Assembly (NCBI GenBank): GCA_902595625.1
Contig: CACJQQ010000006.1
Coordinates: 1-64,000 of the forward strand
DNA: 64,000 nt
Source of the DNA: an uncultured Pelagibacteraceae bacterium
Lineage (GTDB): Bacteria; Pseudomonadota; Alphaproteobacteria; Pelagibacterales; Pelagibacteraceae
Direction of reading: 5' to 3'
The position numbers and the translations under genes were made by a program. A model generated the notes under the pieces. That model had not been told where the DNA came from. It saw only the letters and a list, made by a program, of their open reading frames with translations, and made no database searches. This document shows positions 19,306 through 27,219 of this stretch, in pieces (position 1 is the stretch's first letter; each line of letters begins with the position of its first letter).

Positions 19306-20315
19306 TTTTTTCCTAATCTACCTTGAATGGTTTTAGATGATGTAGTGAATTCAAATCTATATTTTTCATTTGGTCTAGCTCGTTTAAAACATTCTACGGA
19401 TGCTAAGGCTACTTCATGAAATCCTGATAAAATTAATTTCAATTTTCCTGGATAGCTACAAATATCCCCTACTGCAAAAATACCTTTTTTATTTGTTTCA
19501 AAGTTTTTAGAATTAACTTCGATAGTTTTTTTATTCATATTCAGCCCCCATTCAGCAATAGGTCCTAACTTCATAATTAATCCAAAAAAACTTAAAATCA
19601 TGTCAGTTTTTATTTGTTCAGTTTTTCCATCGTCAAATTTAATAGTAATAGAGTTAATTCTATCTTTTCCCTCAATAGACTCTAATTGACATGGGGTTTT
19701 TATTGAAATTTTTCCCTCTTTTTCTAGTTTCTTAATTTCAGATAAAGTGTGAGGGGCTCCTCTAAATTCGTCTCTACGATGAATTAAATTTATTTTAGAA
19801 AACTTCGATAATTCCAAAGCCCAATCTAGGGCTGAGTCTCCACCTCCAAATATTGAAATATTTTTATTTTTAAATTTTTCTTTGTCTTTTACAGCGTAAA
19901 ATAAAAAATCTTCCTCAAATTTTTCTGCCTCTTTAACTGATAATTTTCTTGGCTCGAAAGAACCAACTCCTCCAGCAATAATAATGTTTGGAGCTGAAAA
20001 TGCATTATTATTATTTGTTTTAATAATCCAGTTTTCTTTATCTTGTTTTACTTCCTCAACTCTTTCGTTTAAAAAAAATTCTGTCTTAAAGGGTTTAATT
20101 TGTTCTAATAATTTATTTGTTAATTCTTCGCCTGTACACTCTGGCACAGCTGGAATATCATAGATCGGTTTATCAGGGTAAAGTTCTATACATTGTCCAC
20201 CAGCTTTATCTAAATTATCAATGACAATTGATTTTAGTCCCTTGATTCCTAATTGATGAACAGCGAATAACCCGACGGGTCCTGCTCCTATTATAATTGT
20301 ATCGGTTTTTTTCAT
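19302..20315 (-). CDS. Ferredoxin-NADP reductase, thioredoxin reductase-like fold
   Basis: 337 aa from the ATG at 20315, which overlaps the ferredoxin stop (TAATG). The longer frame from 20381 only reads through the ferredoxin gene and is rejected. Seen: the FAD motif IIIGAGPVGLF near the N-terminus and the NADP motif FGGGDSALDWA at about 155-165. The C-terminal FAD site is FAVGDI. The CxxC redox pair of thioredoxin reductase is absent, which supports the YumC-type ferredoxin/flavodoxin reductase. It presumably passes electrons between NADPH and the ferredoxin next door. Confidence 0.9.
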   Translation of the reverse strand: MKKTDTIIIGAGPVGLFAVHQLGIKGLKSIVIDNLDKAGGQCIELYPDKPIYDIPAVPECTGEELTNKLLEQIKPFKTEFFLNERVEEVKQDKENWIIKTNNNNAFSAPNIIIAGGVGSFEPRKLSVKEAEKFEEDFLFYAVKDKEKFKNKNISIFGGGDSALDWALELSKFSKINLIHRRDEFRGAPHTLSEIKKLEKEGKISIKTPCQLESIEGKDRINSITIKFDDGKTEQIKTDMILSFFGLIMKLGPIAEWGLNMNKKTIEVNSKNFETNKKGIFAVGDICSYPGKLKLILSGFHEVALASVECFKRARPNEKYRFEFTTSSKTIQGRLGKK

Positions 20316-20635
20316 TAAGATTGTTTTGCTGGAGTAGTTACGATTAATCCATTTAATTCTTCGGAAACAATTAGTTGACAACTTAATCTACTATTTTTTT
20401 TTGGCTCGTAAGCCATATCTATCATGTCTACCTCGGCTTCCTCTGCTTTTGGAAGTTTATTAAACCATTTTTCTTCGACATAAACATGGCAAGTTGCACA
20501 AGCCATTGATCCACCACAATCTGCATCTATACCTTGTATATCATTTTGAATAGCACCCTCCATTACAGTTAGACCATTTTCAACTTCAATTGTTTTTGAA
20601 GCTCCAAGATTATCTTTGAAAGTTATTTTAGTCAT
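20315..20635 (-). CDS. [2Fe-2S] ferredoxin, adrenodoxin type
   Basis: 106 aa electron carrier. The cluster ligands are Cys40, Cys46, Cys49 and Cys86, in DCGGSMACATC and RLSCQL, the C-x5-C-x2-C...C spacing of vertebrate/bacterial-type ferredoxins. Its start overlaps the stop of the 45-residue membrane protein upstream and its stop overlaps the fnr start, so the three are translationally coupled downstream of proteorhodopsin. Confidence 0.94.
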   Translation of the reverse strand: MTKITFKDNLGASKTIEVENGLTVMEGAIQNDIQGIDADCGGSMACATCHVYVEEKWFNKLPKAEEAEVDMIDMAYEPKKNSRLSCQLIVSEELNGLIVTTPAKQS

Positions 20636-20765
20636 TATAAGCTAAGTAGATTGAAATAATAACTATCCAAAAAAAAGCATAGTATAAAATGTAGCCTTTT
20701 ACCGTGAACGGCATTTTTTTAATTTTACGTTTTCCTTTTCCTTTATATGGTTTTGATAGTTCCAT
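20628..20765 (-). CDS. 45-residue single-pass membrane protein between proteorhodopsin and ferredoxin
   Basis: Read directly from the minus strand: ATG at 20765, stop TAA at 20628-20630, overlapping the ferredoxin start by 8 nt. The protein begins MELSKPYKGKGKRKIKK (net charge strongly positive), then a hydrophobic helix of about 18 residues (YILYYAFFWIVIISIYLAY), and ends ND. By the positive-inside rule the N-terminus should be cytoplasmic. The ribosome site is weak (AAGATC). Position, coupling and topology argue for a real gene. I recognise no family. Confidence 0.72.
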   Translation of the reverse strand: MELSKPYKGKGKRKIKKMPFTVKGYILYYAFFWIVIISIYLAYND

Positions 20766-20789
20766 GATCTTAAATATAAGTATCTAAAG

Positions 20790-20828
20790 AAAAAGGGCAA
20801 GTATGCAAAAACATACCTGCCCTTTTTT
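20790..20828 (-). terminator. Intrinsic terminator after proteorhodopsin
   Basis: Inverted repeat GGGCAGGTATG / CATACTTGCCC (11 bp with one G-U pair) around a short TTTTTG loop, flanked by five A and followed by TTTTTC on the minus strand. It starts 17 nt past the proteorhodopsin stop. A T run on the other side makes it potentially bidirectional. It separates the rhodopsin transcript from the small membrane protein-fdx-fnr-gst genes, which may be served by read-through or their own promoter. Confidence 0.85.
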
Positions 20829-20844
20829 ACTAAATTATTATCTA

Positions 20845-21615
20845 TTATCTAGATGCTAATCTTGTGTTTTGCATTGCTGCTGCCCAGATAACTAGACCAA
20901 AAGCGATCTTGTTAACAAAGTCAGCCAAATTGTAAATTATGTTTAAAGCATTTGCGTCAACACCACCAGTTAGGTAACCGAAAATATATCCTAATGGATA
21001 AATCGCCCAACCAATAGTTACGATTATTCTCATAGCACTGAAAGCAGTAGACATAGCTTTGTTACCAGCTTTAGCCGCCATTGTTCCAGCTTCACCTGAG
21101 AATATTTCAAACAAGATGTAAATCCATCCAGCCATTCCAATTACGAAACCTACAAATGGTTGAATATAACCAGCTTCACCTAAGTATCCACCGATTAACA
21201 TTACTAATGAACCAATTAATAGCTTCCAGAATATAGAAGTTGGCACCTTTCTTACAGCTGCCAAGATTAGATAGAATTCGATCATTTGAAGTGGCACTGT
21301 GATTAACCAGTCAATATATCTGTATACCGTTGGTGTGTCACCTGTAGTCACCCAAACTTCTCTCATGTACATGTAGTGAACGAATGCAACACCAGTTACA
21401 AGTCCAGCTACTGTTAAAGATGTTCTCCATGATGCAGCCACTGTGTTTCTTTCAGCAAAAAAGAATACTGTAGTTGCAATCATACCCATTGATACAAGCC
21501 AGAAAGATATTCCTACGAAATCTCCTGTCTCTAACATAGGGGTAGCTGCATTAGCAGAACCTGTTAAACCTAATACGGCAACAGTTGCTAGTGCAAACAT
21601 TTTTAATTTACTCAT
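20845..21615 (-). CDS. Proteorhodopsin, light-driven proton pump, blue-tuned
   Basis: 256 aa retinal protein with seven membrane helices. An N-terminal signal-like segment (MSKLKMFALATVAVLGLTGS) precedes helix A. Counting along the chain: Schiff-base counterion Asp102 and Arg99 in YRYIDWL, proton donor Glu113 in MIEFYLIL, His80 beside the counterion, and retinal Lys236 in ADFVNKIAFG, all in register with D97, R94, E108, H75 and K231 of the green reference. The spectral tuning site is Gln110 (equivalent to 105), the blue-absorbing state. Very strong ribosome site (GAGGGAGGT, 5 nt from ATG). Own terminator behind it. Confidence 0.97.
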   Translation of the reverse strand: MSKLKMFALATVAVLGLTGSANAATPMLETGDFVGISFWLVSMGMIATTVFFFAERNTVAASWRTSLTVAGLVTGVAFVHYMYMREVWVTTGDTPTVYRYIDWLITVPLQMIEFYLILAAVRKVPTSIFWKLLIGSLVMLIGGYLGEAGYIQPFVGFVIGMAGWIYILFEIFSGEAGTMAAKAGNKAMSTAFSAMRIIVTIGWAIYPLGYIFGYLTGGVDANALNIIYNLADFVNKIAFGLVIWAAAMQNTRLASR

Positions 21616-21619
21616 GAAA

Positions 21620-21628
21620 ACCTCCCTC
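21620..21628 (-). promoter_or_regulatory. Strong Shine-Dalgarno of proteorhodopsin
   Basis: The minus strand reads AGGGAGGTTTTC before the ATG, close to a perfect anti-16S match. Most neighbouring genes have weak or no such site, so this fits high expression of the rhodopsin. Confidence 0.75.
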
Positions 21629-21648
21629 GTTTGTTTAGTTTTCTATTT

Positions 21649-21682
21649 AGTTTATATATAAACTACTCAGACAAACGGTAAA
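21649..21682 (-). promoter_or_regulatory. Putative proteorhodopsin promoter with palindromic -10
   Basis: On the minus strand TTTACC (21677-21682) and TATATA (21655-21660) are 16 bp apart, about 40-65 nt before the start codon. The -10 lies inside a perfect 16-bp palindrome, AGTTTATATATAAACT (21649-21664). AT-rich DNA makes such matches easy, so the assignment is tentative. Confidence 0.35.
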
Positions 21683-21800
21683 TCTAACCGCCACCGAGCA
21701 ATTGGGGGGAACATAGTAAAAAACAAAGTTACAGTGAAGCGTTTTTTTTTCAAAAAACCCGCATTTTTACTGGTTTTTTTATTTTTTTTTGGGGATATTT

Positions 21801-23741
21801 ATGGAATACTCTCCAAATAATAGAGTTTTTAGGGGGTATAAATTGAATCAAAAATATAACGATATTTATCAAAAATCCATCCAAAACAGAGAAGAATTTT
21901 GGAAAAACATCTCTGAAAAAATTTTCTGGTACAAAAAACCAACAAAAATTTTAAATTCAGACAAGCCTCCATTTTATAAATGGTTTGAGGATGGTGTTAC
22001 AAACACTTGTTACAATGCTTTAGATATTCATATTGATGAAGGCAGAGGCAATAAACTTGCTATTATCTACGATAGCCCAATTACAGGAACAAAAAAAAAT
22101 ATAACTTATAATGAATTAAGGGATAAAGTCGCTTTGTTTGCTGGAGCTTTAAAAAATCAAGGTGTTAACAAAGGTGACAGAGTAATAATTTATATGCCAA
22201 TGATACCTGAGGCAGTAGTTGCTATGCTTGCATGTGGAAGAATTGGAGCGGTTCATTCTGTTGTATTCGGAGGCTTTGCAGCAAACGAACTTGCAAGTAG
22301 AATTGATGACTCTAAGGCAAAACTTTTAGTTACAGCTTCATGTGGTTATGAACCTGGTAGAACTGTTCACTACAAACCATTAGTAAACAAAGCTTTACAG
22401 CTTGCAAGTCATAAACCGGACAAATGTATAATTTTCCAAAGAGAAAAAGATAAAGCAGAGCTTGATTCTAAAATAGATATTACTTGGGAAGATGCTCATA
22501 AAGATGCAAAACCTACAGAGTGTGAGAAAATGAACGCTAATGAATACGCTTACATACTTTATACTTCCGGAACAACGGGTTTGCCAAAAGGAATTGTAAG
22601 AGATATCGGTGGGCATATCGTTGCTTTAAAGTGGACAATGAAAAATATTTATAACATCAATCAAGACGACGTTTGGTGGTCGGCAAGTGATATTGGTTGG
22701 ATAGTGGGTCACTCTTACATAGTATATGCTCCTTTATTTTACGGATGTACTACAGTTTTATTTGAAGGGAAACCAGTTGGAACACCTGACGCTGGAGTTT
22801 TTTGGAGAGTAATATCAGAACACAAAGTAAAATCACTTTTTACAGCCCCTACAGCAATAAGAGCAATTAAAAAAGAGGATCCCAATGGTGAATTTTTTAA
22901 AAAATATGACCTAAGTAAATTTGATAAATTATTTTTAGCAGGTGAGCGGGCTGATCCAGATACAATTAAATGGTTTGAAAAATTATCCAACTCACCTGTA
23001 ATAGATCATTGGTGGCAAACAGAAACGAGTTGGGCAATTACATCTGACTGTACTGGAATTGAGTCCTTTCCTGTCAAGTATGGATCTGCTTTTAAACCTG
23101 TCCCTGGTTATGATTTAAAAGTTTTAAACGCAGAAGGAAAAGAAGTTGGTCCAGGTAAAATGGGAGATATAGTTGTAAAACTTCCATTACCACCAGGGAC
23201 ATTTCCTACACTTTGGGGTGCTGATAAAAGATATAAAGAAAATTATATGACTACCTATCCTGGTTATTATCAAACTTATGATGCCGGACACATTGATGAA
23301 GACGGTTATGTATGGATCATGTCTAGAACTGATGACATTATAAATGTTGCTGGTCATAGATTGTCAACTGGAGCAATAGAAGAAGTATTAGCCGAACATA
23401 AAGATGTAGCTGAATGCGCTGTCATAGGTATTGCGGATAAATTAAAAGGGCAACTTCCTATTGGCTTACTTGCTTTAAAAGCTGGAGTTACAAAAGACAA
23501 GAAAGATATAATTAGCGAGTGCATAAAAATGGTCAGAGAAAAAGTTGGTCCCGTCGCAGCTTTTAAAATTGCAATTGTCGTAAAAAGATTGCCTAAAACA
23601 AGATCAGGAAAAGTTTTAAGAGGAACAGTAAGAAAGATAGCTGATAATGAACCTTATAAAATGCCAGCCACAATAGATGATCCTGCTATTCTAGATGAAA
23701 TAAAAGCAGACCTGATTGATAACAAAATTTTAAAACTTTAG
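21801..23741 (+). CDS. prpE: Propionyl-CoA synthetase (PrpE-type acyl-CoA synthetase)
   Basis: Activates propionate (possibly acetate) with ATP and CoA. 646 aa from the ATG at 21801, which has GGGGA 5 nt upstream; a TTG 12 nt further up is less likely. AMP-binding signature YTSGTTGLPKGIVRD, in which the IVRD..GGH extension is typical of PrpE. Also DHWWQTETSW, GERADPDTIKWF, and the C-terminal Lys in KTRSGKVLRGT, a regulatory acetylation site in the family. No methylcitrate genes are adjacent. Divergent from proteorhodopsin, and overlaps pyrC by 12 nt at the 3' end. Confidence 0.9.
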   Translation: MEYSPNNRVFRGYKLNQKYNDIYQKSIQNREEFWKNISEKIFWYKKPTKILNSDKPPFYKWFEDGVTNTCYNALDIHIDEGRGNKLAIIYDSPITGTKKNITYNELRDKVALFAGALKNQGVNKGDRVIIYMPMIPEAVVAMLACGRIGAVHSVVFGGFAANELASRIDDSKAKLLVTASCGYEPGRTVHYKPLVNKALQLASHKPDKCIIFQREKDKAELDSKIDITWEDAHKDAKPTECEKMNANEYAYILYTSGTTGLPKGIVRDIGGHIVALKWTMKNIYNINQDDVWWSASDIGWIVGHSYIVYAPLFYGCTTVLFEGKPVGTPDAGVFWRVISEHKVKSLFTAPTAIRAIKKEDPNGEFFKKYDLSKFDKLFLAGERADPDTIKWFEKLSNSPVIDHWWQTETSWAITSDCTGIESFPVKYGSAFKPVPGYDLKVLNAEGKEVGPGKMGDIVVKLPLPPGTFPTLWGADKRYKENYMTTYPGYYQTYDAGHIDEDGYVWIMSRTDDIINVAGHRLSTGAIEEVLAEHKDVAECAVIGIADKLKGQLPIGLLALKAGVTKDKKDIISECIKMVREKVGPVAAFKIAIVVKRLPKTRSGKVLRGTVRKIADNEPYKMPATIDDPAILDEIKADLIDNKILKL

Positions 23742-25043
23742 TGGTGTTCCTTTAGACTCCACAACCACTTTGCCATCAGACATTACCAAATGACCATTAA
23801 CAATTGTCCCAACGGGAAAACCTTTTACTTTATAATTATTAAATGGTGTCCAGCCACATTTGCTTGCTATCATCTCATTTTTTATTGTTACTTCTTTATT
23901 CATGTCAGCAATAGTTAAATCAGCGTCAAAACCCTCTTTTATATAACCTTTGTTTTTAATCCCAAAAATTTTACAAGGATTTTCACACATCAAATTAATC
24001 AATTGCTGTAGAGAAAGTTTTCCATTGTTTACATGGTCTAGCATCACTGGAAAAATAGTCTGAACTCCAGGCATGCCAGAAGGTGTATTTGGGTATTCTT
24101 TATCTTTGTTCTCTTTTAAATGTGGAGCATGATCAGAACCTAGTACATCTACAATATTATTTTTAATTGCTACCCAAAGGCGGTCATAATGTTCTTTGGT
24201 TCTTAGCGGAGGGTTCATTTGCGCATAAGTTCCAAGTTTGTCATAACAATCTGGTGCGTACATAGTTAAATGTTGGGGTGTCGTCTCGAAAGTAACATTT
24301 TTTTTGTGCATGGCTAAAAAATCTACTTCTTCTCTGGTTGTAACATGAAGGACGTGAATTTTTTTATTATATCGCTCTGCAATTTTAACTACTCTTCGAG
24401 TAGATGACATTGCTACTTCTACATTTCTCCACTCAGCGTGTGAACGAACGTCTCCTTTTTTAATAAATTTTTTTCTTAATTTTATAATATCTTCATCTTC
24501 AGAGTGAATAGAAACAATTCTATCGCTACTTGAAATTACTTTTTCGATATCGGCCTCTTTGTCTACTAATAAGTTCCCTGTTGATGAGCCCGCGAATAAT
24601 TTAACGCCACAACATCCTTCAACATCTTTCAGTTGAGCAAGTTGATCGGTATTGTCAGGTGTTGCTCCAAAATAAAAAGCATAATTACTATGCATTCTGT
24701 TTTTAGCTGCTTGCAACTTTTTATCAAACTCAATCAAATTAGATGTAGGAGGATTAGTATTGGGCATTTCAAATAAAGCAGTTACACCACCTAACACTGC
24801 TGCTCTACTGCCGCTTTCTAAATCTTCTGCATCAGTTGATCCTGGCTCCCTAAAATGTACTTGGGTATCTATAATACCTGGTAGAACAACTTTATCTGTA
24901 GCATCATAGACTTTGGAGCTATTGAGTTCGATTTTACCAATTTTTTTTATTTTATTGCCTGATAAACCAATATCTGTTTTTGTAAGCTTGCCATCAATAT
25001 AGCAAGATCCATTTTTAATAATGAGACTAAAATTATCAGACAT
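23730..25043 (-). CDS. pyrC: Dihydroorotase, class I (PyrC/amidohydrolase family)
   Basis: Cyclises carbamoyl aspartate to dihydroorotate in pyrimidine synthesis. 437 aa. Metal ligands: DTQVHFREPGS (His-x-His variant region, about 59-69), a carbamylated Lys in GVKLFAGSS, HVLHVTTREE, and GSDHAPH with the catalytic Asp. FREPG and SDHAPH are dihydroorotase-like. Related hydantoinases/allantoinases cannot be fully excluded on motifs alone. A 38-bp gap separates it from divergent ygfZ. Confidence 0.85.
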   Translation of the reverse strand: MSDNFSLIIKNGSCYIDGKLTKTDIGLSGNKIKKIGKIELNSSKVYDATDKVVLPGIIDTQVHFREPGSTDAEDLESGSRAAVLGGVTALFEMPNTNPPTSNLIEFDKKLQAAKNRMHSNYAFYFGATPDNTDQLAQLKDVEGCCGVKLFAGSSTGNLLVDKEADIEKVISSSDRIVSIHSEDEDIIKLRKKFIKKGDVRSHAEWRNVEVAMSSTRRVVKIAERYNKKIHVLHVTTREEVDFLAMHKKNVTFETTPQHLTMYAPDCYDKLGTYAQMNPPLRTKEHYDRLWVAIKNNIVDVLGSDHAPHLKENKDKEYPNTPSGMPGVQTIFPVMLDHVNNGKLSLQQLINLMCENPCKIFGIKNKGYIKEGFDADLTIADMNKEVTIKNEMIASKCGWTPFNNYKVKGFPVGTIVNGHLVMSDGKVVVESKGTPLKF

Positions 25044-25081
25044 GATTAAATAAATATATTATACAGTATATATTTACAAAT

Positions 25082-25963
25082 ATGGAAAAAGATCAAATTA
25101 TTTTATTAGAAGATCGTGGATTAATCTCAATAACTGGTGAGGATGCCAAAAATTTTCTTCAAAACATCATTACAAATGATATTAATAAAGTAAATTTTTC
25201 CTCCTCAATTTTTTCAGCACTTTTTACACCCCAAGGAAAATATTTATTTGAATTTTTTTTGATACAAACAAAGGATAGTTATCTTTTAGATTGCGATAAT
25301 GAGTTTACAAAAGAAATAATAAATTACTTATTGAAATATAAATTAAGATCAAAAATTGAAATAACAGATATTTCCACAGATTATGTAGTTGGATTAATAA
25401 GCTCAGAAAAATTTTTAGATATTCAAGAAAGTGAAAACAAAACCTACGATACGATAGAGTTTAGGGATAGCCCTCTTTTTTTAGATCCTCGAAATAAAAA
25501 TTTAGGAGCAAGAATATTATCCTCATTAGAAAAATTGCATCTTACTATAAAAAAATTAGACTTAAAAATTGTTAAGCCCGATGCATATTTTGCAAAAGCT
25601 CATTCTTTAGGAATTCCAATAAAAGGTATTAAAAATTTAAAAGATCAATTATTTGGATTAGAAGCAAACTTTGAGGAGCTAAATGCAATTGACTTTAAAA
25701 AGGGATGCTACATCGGTCAAGAAAACACTGCTAGAATGAAATTAAAAGAAAAATTAAGAAGAAGATTATTACCGATTTCTTCTAACGAAAAATTAAATTT
25801 AGGTGAAGAAATTTTTTATAACAAGATCAAAATAGGTAAAATACTCATCGAACAACCTTATCCATTTGGTTTGATAAAAGTAATAGATCCAAATATTGAA
25901 GACTTTGAAAATAAAGAACTTTTAGCAAATAACAAAAAGTGTAGAATTTTAAAGAGCGTTTAA
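25082..25963 (+). CDS. ygfZ: YgfZ/GcvT-like folate-binding Fe-S maintenance protein
   Basis: 293 aa. The family acts with tetrahydrofolate in Fe-S cluster assembly or repair for certain enzymes. The diagnostic motif KGCYIGQE with its essential Cys is present at about residue 202-209, and the fold resembles the GcvT T-protein without aminomethyltransferase residues. Fe-S client enzymes nearby include NadA, but a link is not established. The 3' end is antisense to a possible small ORF. Confidence 0.9.
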   Translation: MEKDQIILLEDRGLISITGEDAKNFLQNIITNDINKVNFSSSIFSALFTPQGKYLFEFFLIQTKDSYLLDCDNEFTKEIINYLLKYKLRSKIEITDISTDYVVGLISSEKFLDIQESENKTYDTIEFRDSPLFLDPRNKNLGARILSSLEKLHLTIKKLDLKIVKPDAYFAKAHSLGIPIKGIKNLKDQLFGLEANFEELNAIDFKKGCYIGQENTARMKLKEKLRRRLLPISSNEKLNLGEEIFYNKIKIGKILIEQPYPFGLIKVIDPNIEDFENKELLANNKKCRILKSV

Positions 25964-26068
25964 TAATCTTGAAAGAGAAGCTAATATCCCATAACCGCTC
26001 AATTCAATAAAAGCTATAACTAAAATTATAAGCACTATTCGTTTATTTTTTTTTAAATATTCAATCAT
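25949..26068 (-). CDS. Possible 39-residue membrane protein downstream of tRNA-Leu
   Basis: ATG at 26068, stop at 25949-25951. Begins MIEYLKKNKR, then a hydrophobic stretch IVLIILVIAFIELSGYGILA, then SLSRLLNAL. A basic N-terminus followed by one helix is what a small inner-membrane protein would look like. Against it: no ribosome site, 15-nt overlap with the ygfZ 3' end, and short ORFs arise easily in AT-rich DNA. Confidence 0.35.
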   Translation of the reverse strand: MIEYLKKNKRIVLIILVIAFIELSGYGILASLSRLLNAL

Positions 26069-26081
26069 AAATAAGCTTTAT

Positions 26082-26165
26082 TGGTGCGGTCGGAGAGACT
26101 CGAACTCTCACGGGAAACCCACACGCCCCTCAAGCGTGCCTGTCTACCAATTTCAGCACGACCGC
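26082..26165 (-). tRNA. tRNA-Leu (anticodon GAG)
   Basis: Class II tRNA read on the minus strand: 7-bp acceptor GCGGTCG/CGACCGC, discriminator A and encoded CCA. The anticodon arm is CACGC-TTGAGGG-GCGTG, giving anticodon GAG for CUC/CUU. The long variable arm has a GGG-TTT-CCC stem, and the T arm carries GTTCGAGTC. All arms pair well. Confidence 0.95.
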
Positions 26166-26226
26166 AACAATTATGCGACAATAAATGAATGACAATTTAA
26201 CCTCAAGTTGATAAATTGGAATTAGT

Positions 26227-27216
26227 ATGTCTGTACAACAACGAAATTTAAACGGTTCTAGCGAGATTTATAAAAAAATCTCAAAATTTGTGCCAGAAAA
26301 TGAATGGAAAGTTCATGCTCCTTTAATAGAAAAAATTAATAAGTTAAAAAAAGAAAAAAATGCGATCATTCTTGCGCATAATTATCAAACTCCAGAAATT
26401 TACCACGGAGTAGCCGACATAGCAGCGGACTCTTTAGCACTAGCAGTTGAAGCAGCAAAGACTTCTGCAGATAAAATTATTATGTGCGGGGTACACTTTA
26501 TGGCTGAGACAGCAAAACTAATGAACCCAACAAAAAAAGTTTTTTTACCGGACATGCAAGCAGGTTGTTCTTTAGCAAGCTCAATTACCGGGAAAGATGT
26601 AAGATTATTAAAACAAAAATATCCAGGTGTTCCAGTGGTATCGTATGTTAACACCTCTGCCGATGTAAAAGCAGAAACCGATGTTTGTTGCACTTCTGCT
26701 AATGCTGTTAAAGTAGTTGAGTCTTTAAACGTAGAAAAAGTAATTTTTCTTCCAGACCAATATTTAGCAGATTACGTTGCAAAAAATACAAAAGTAAAAA
26801 TTATTTCTTGGAAAGGAACTTGTATTGTTCATGAGCAATTTACTAGTAAAGAGATTGAAGATATTAAAAATCAAAACCCAGGTATCAAAGTAATAGCTCA
26901 TCCTGAATGCCCACCGGATGTAATTGAAGCATCTGACTTTGCAGGATCAACATCTGGTATGATTAAATACGTAAAAGATAATCAACCCAAAAAAGTTATG
27001 TTAGTAACTGAATGTTCGATGAGTGATAACGTCGAAGCTGATAATCCAAACGTTTCTTTCATCAAACCGTGCAATCTTTGTCCTTATATGAAAAAAATTG
27101 ATTTAGAAAAAATCTTAGATTGTTTAGAAAATGATACTAATGAAATAGTTTTAGATAGTAAAACTATAGAATCCGCAAGAAAATCTGTAATTAGAATGAC
27201 CGAAATTGGTCGTTGA
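26227..27216 (+). CDS. nadA: Quinolinate synthase
   Basis: Condenses iminoaspartate and dihydroxyacetone phosphate to quinolinate with a [4Fe-4S] cluster. 329 aa. Seen: AIILAHNYQTPEIYHGVAD at about 45-63, the cluster Cys in MQAGCSLA at about 110, and the final Cys in PCNLCPYMKK near 285-290. It precedes nadC by 3 nt, making an NAD synthesis pair. NadB is not in the window. Confidence 0.95.
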   Translation: MSVQQRNLNGSSEIYKKISKFVPENEWKVHAPLIEKINKLKKEKNAIILAHNYQTPEIYHGVADIAADSLALAVEAAKTSADKIIMCGVHFMAETAKLMNPTKKVFLPDMQAGCSLASSITGKDVRLLKQKYPGVPVVSYVNTSADVKAETDVCCTSANAVKVVESLNVEKVIFLPDQYLADYVAKNTKVKIISWKGTCIVHEQFTSKEIEDIKNQNPGIKVIAHPECPPDVIEASDFAGSTSGMIKYVKDNQPKKVMLVTECSMSDNVEADNPNVSFIKPCNLCPYMKKIDLEKILDCLENDTNEIVLDSKTIESARKSVIRMTEIGR

Positions 27217-27219
27217 TCA

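Noticed and set aside
20316-20381. 22-codon upstream extension of the ferredoxin reductase
   Set aside because: Reads through the ferredoxin gene in another frame; the ATG at 20315 overlaps the ferredoxin stop and begins the FAD fold correctly.
21789-21800. TTG start four codons before prpE
   Set aside because: The ATG at 21801 has GGGGA at the right distance.
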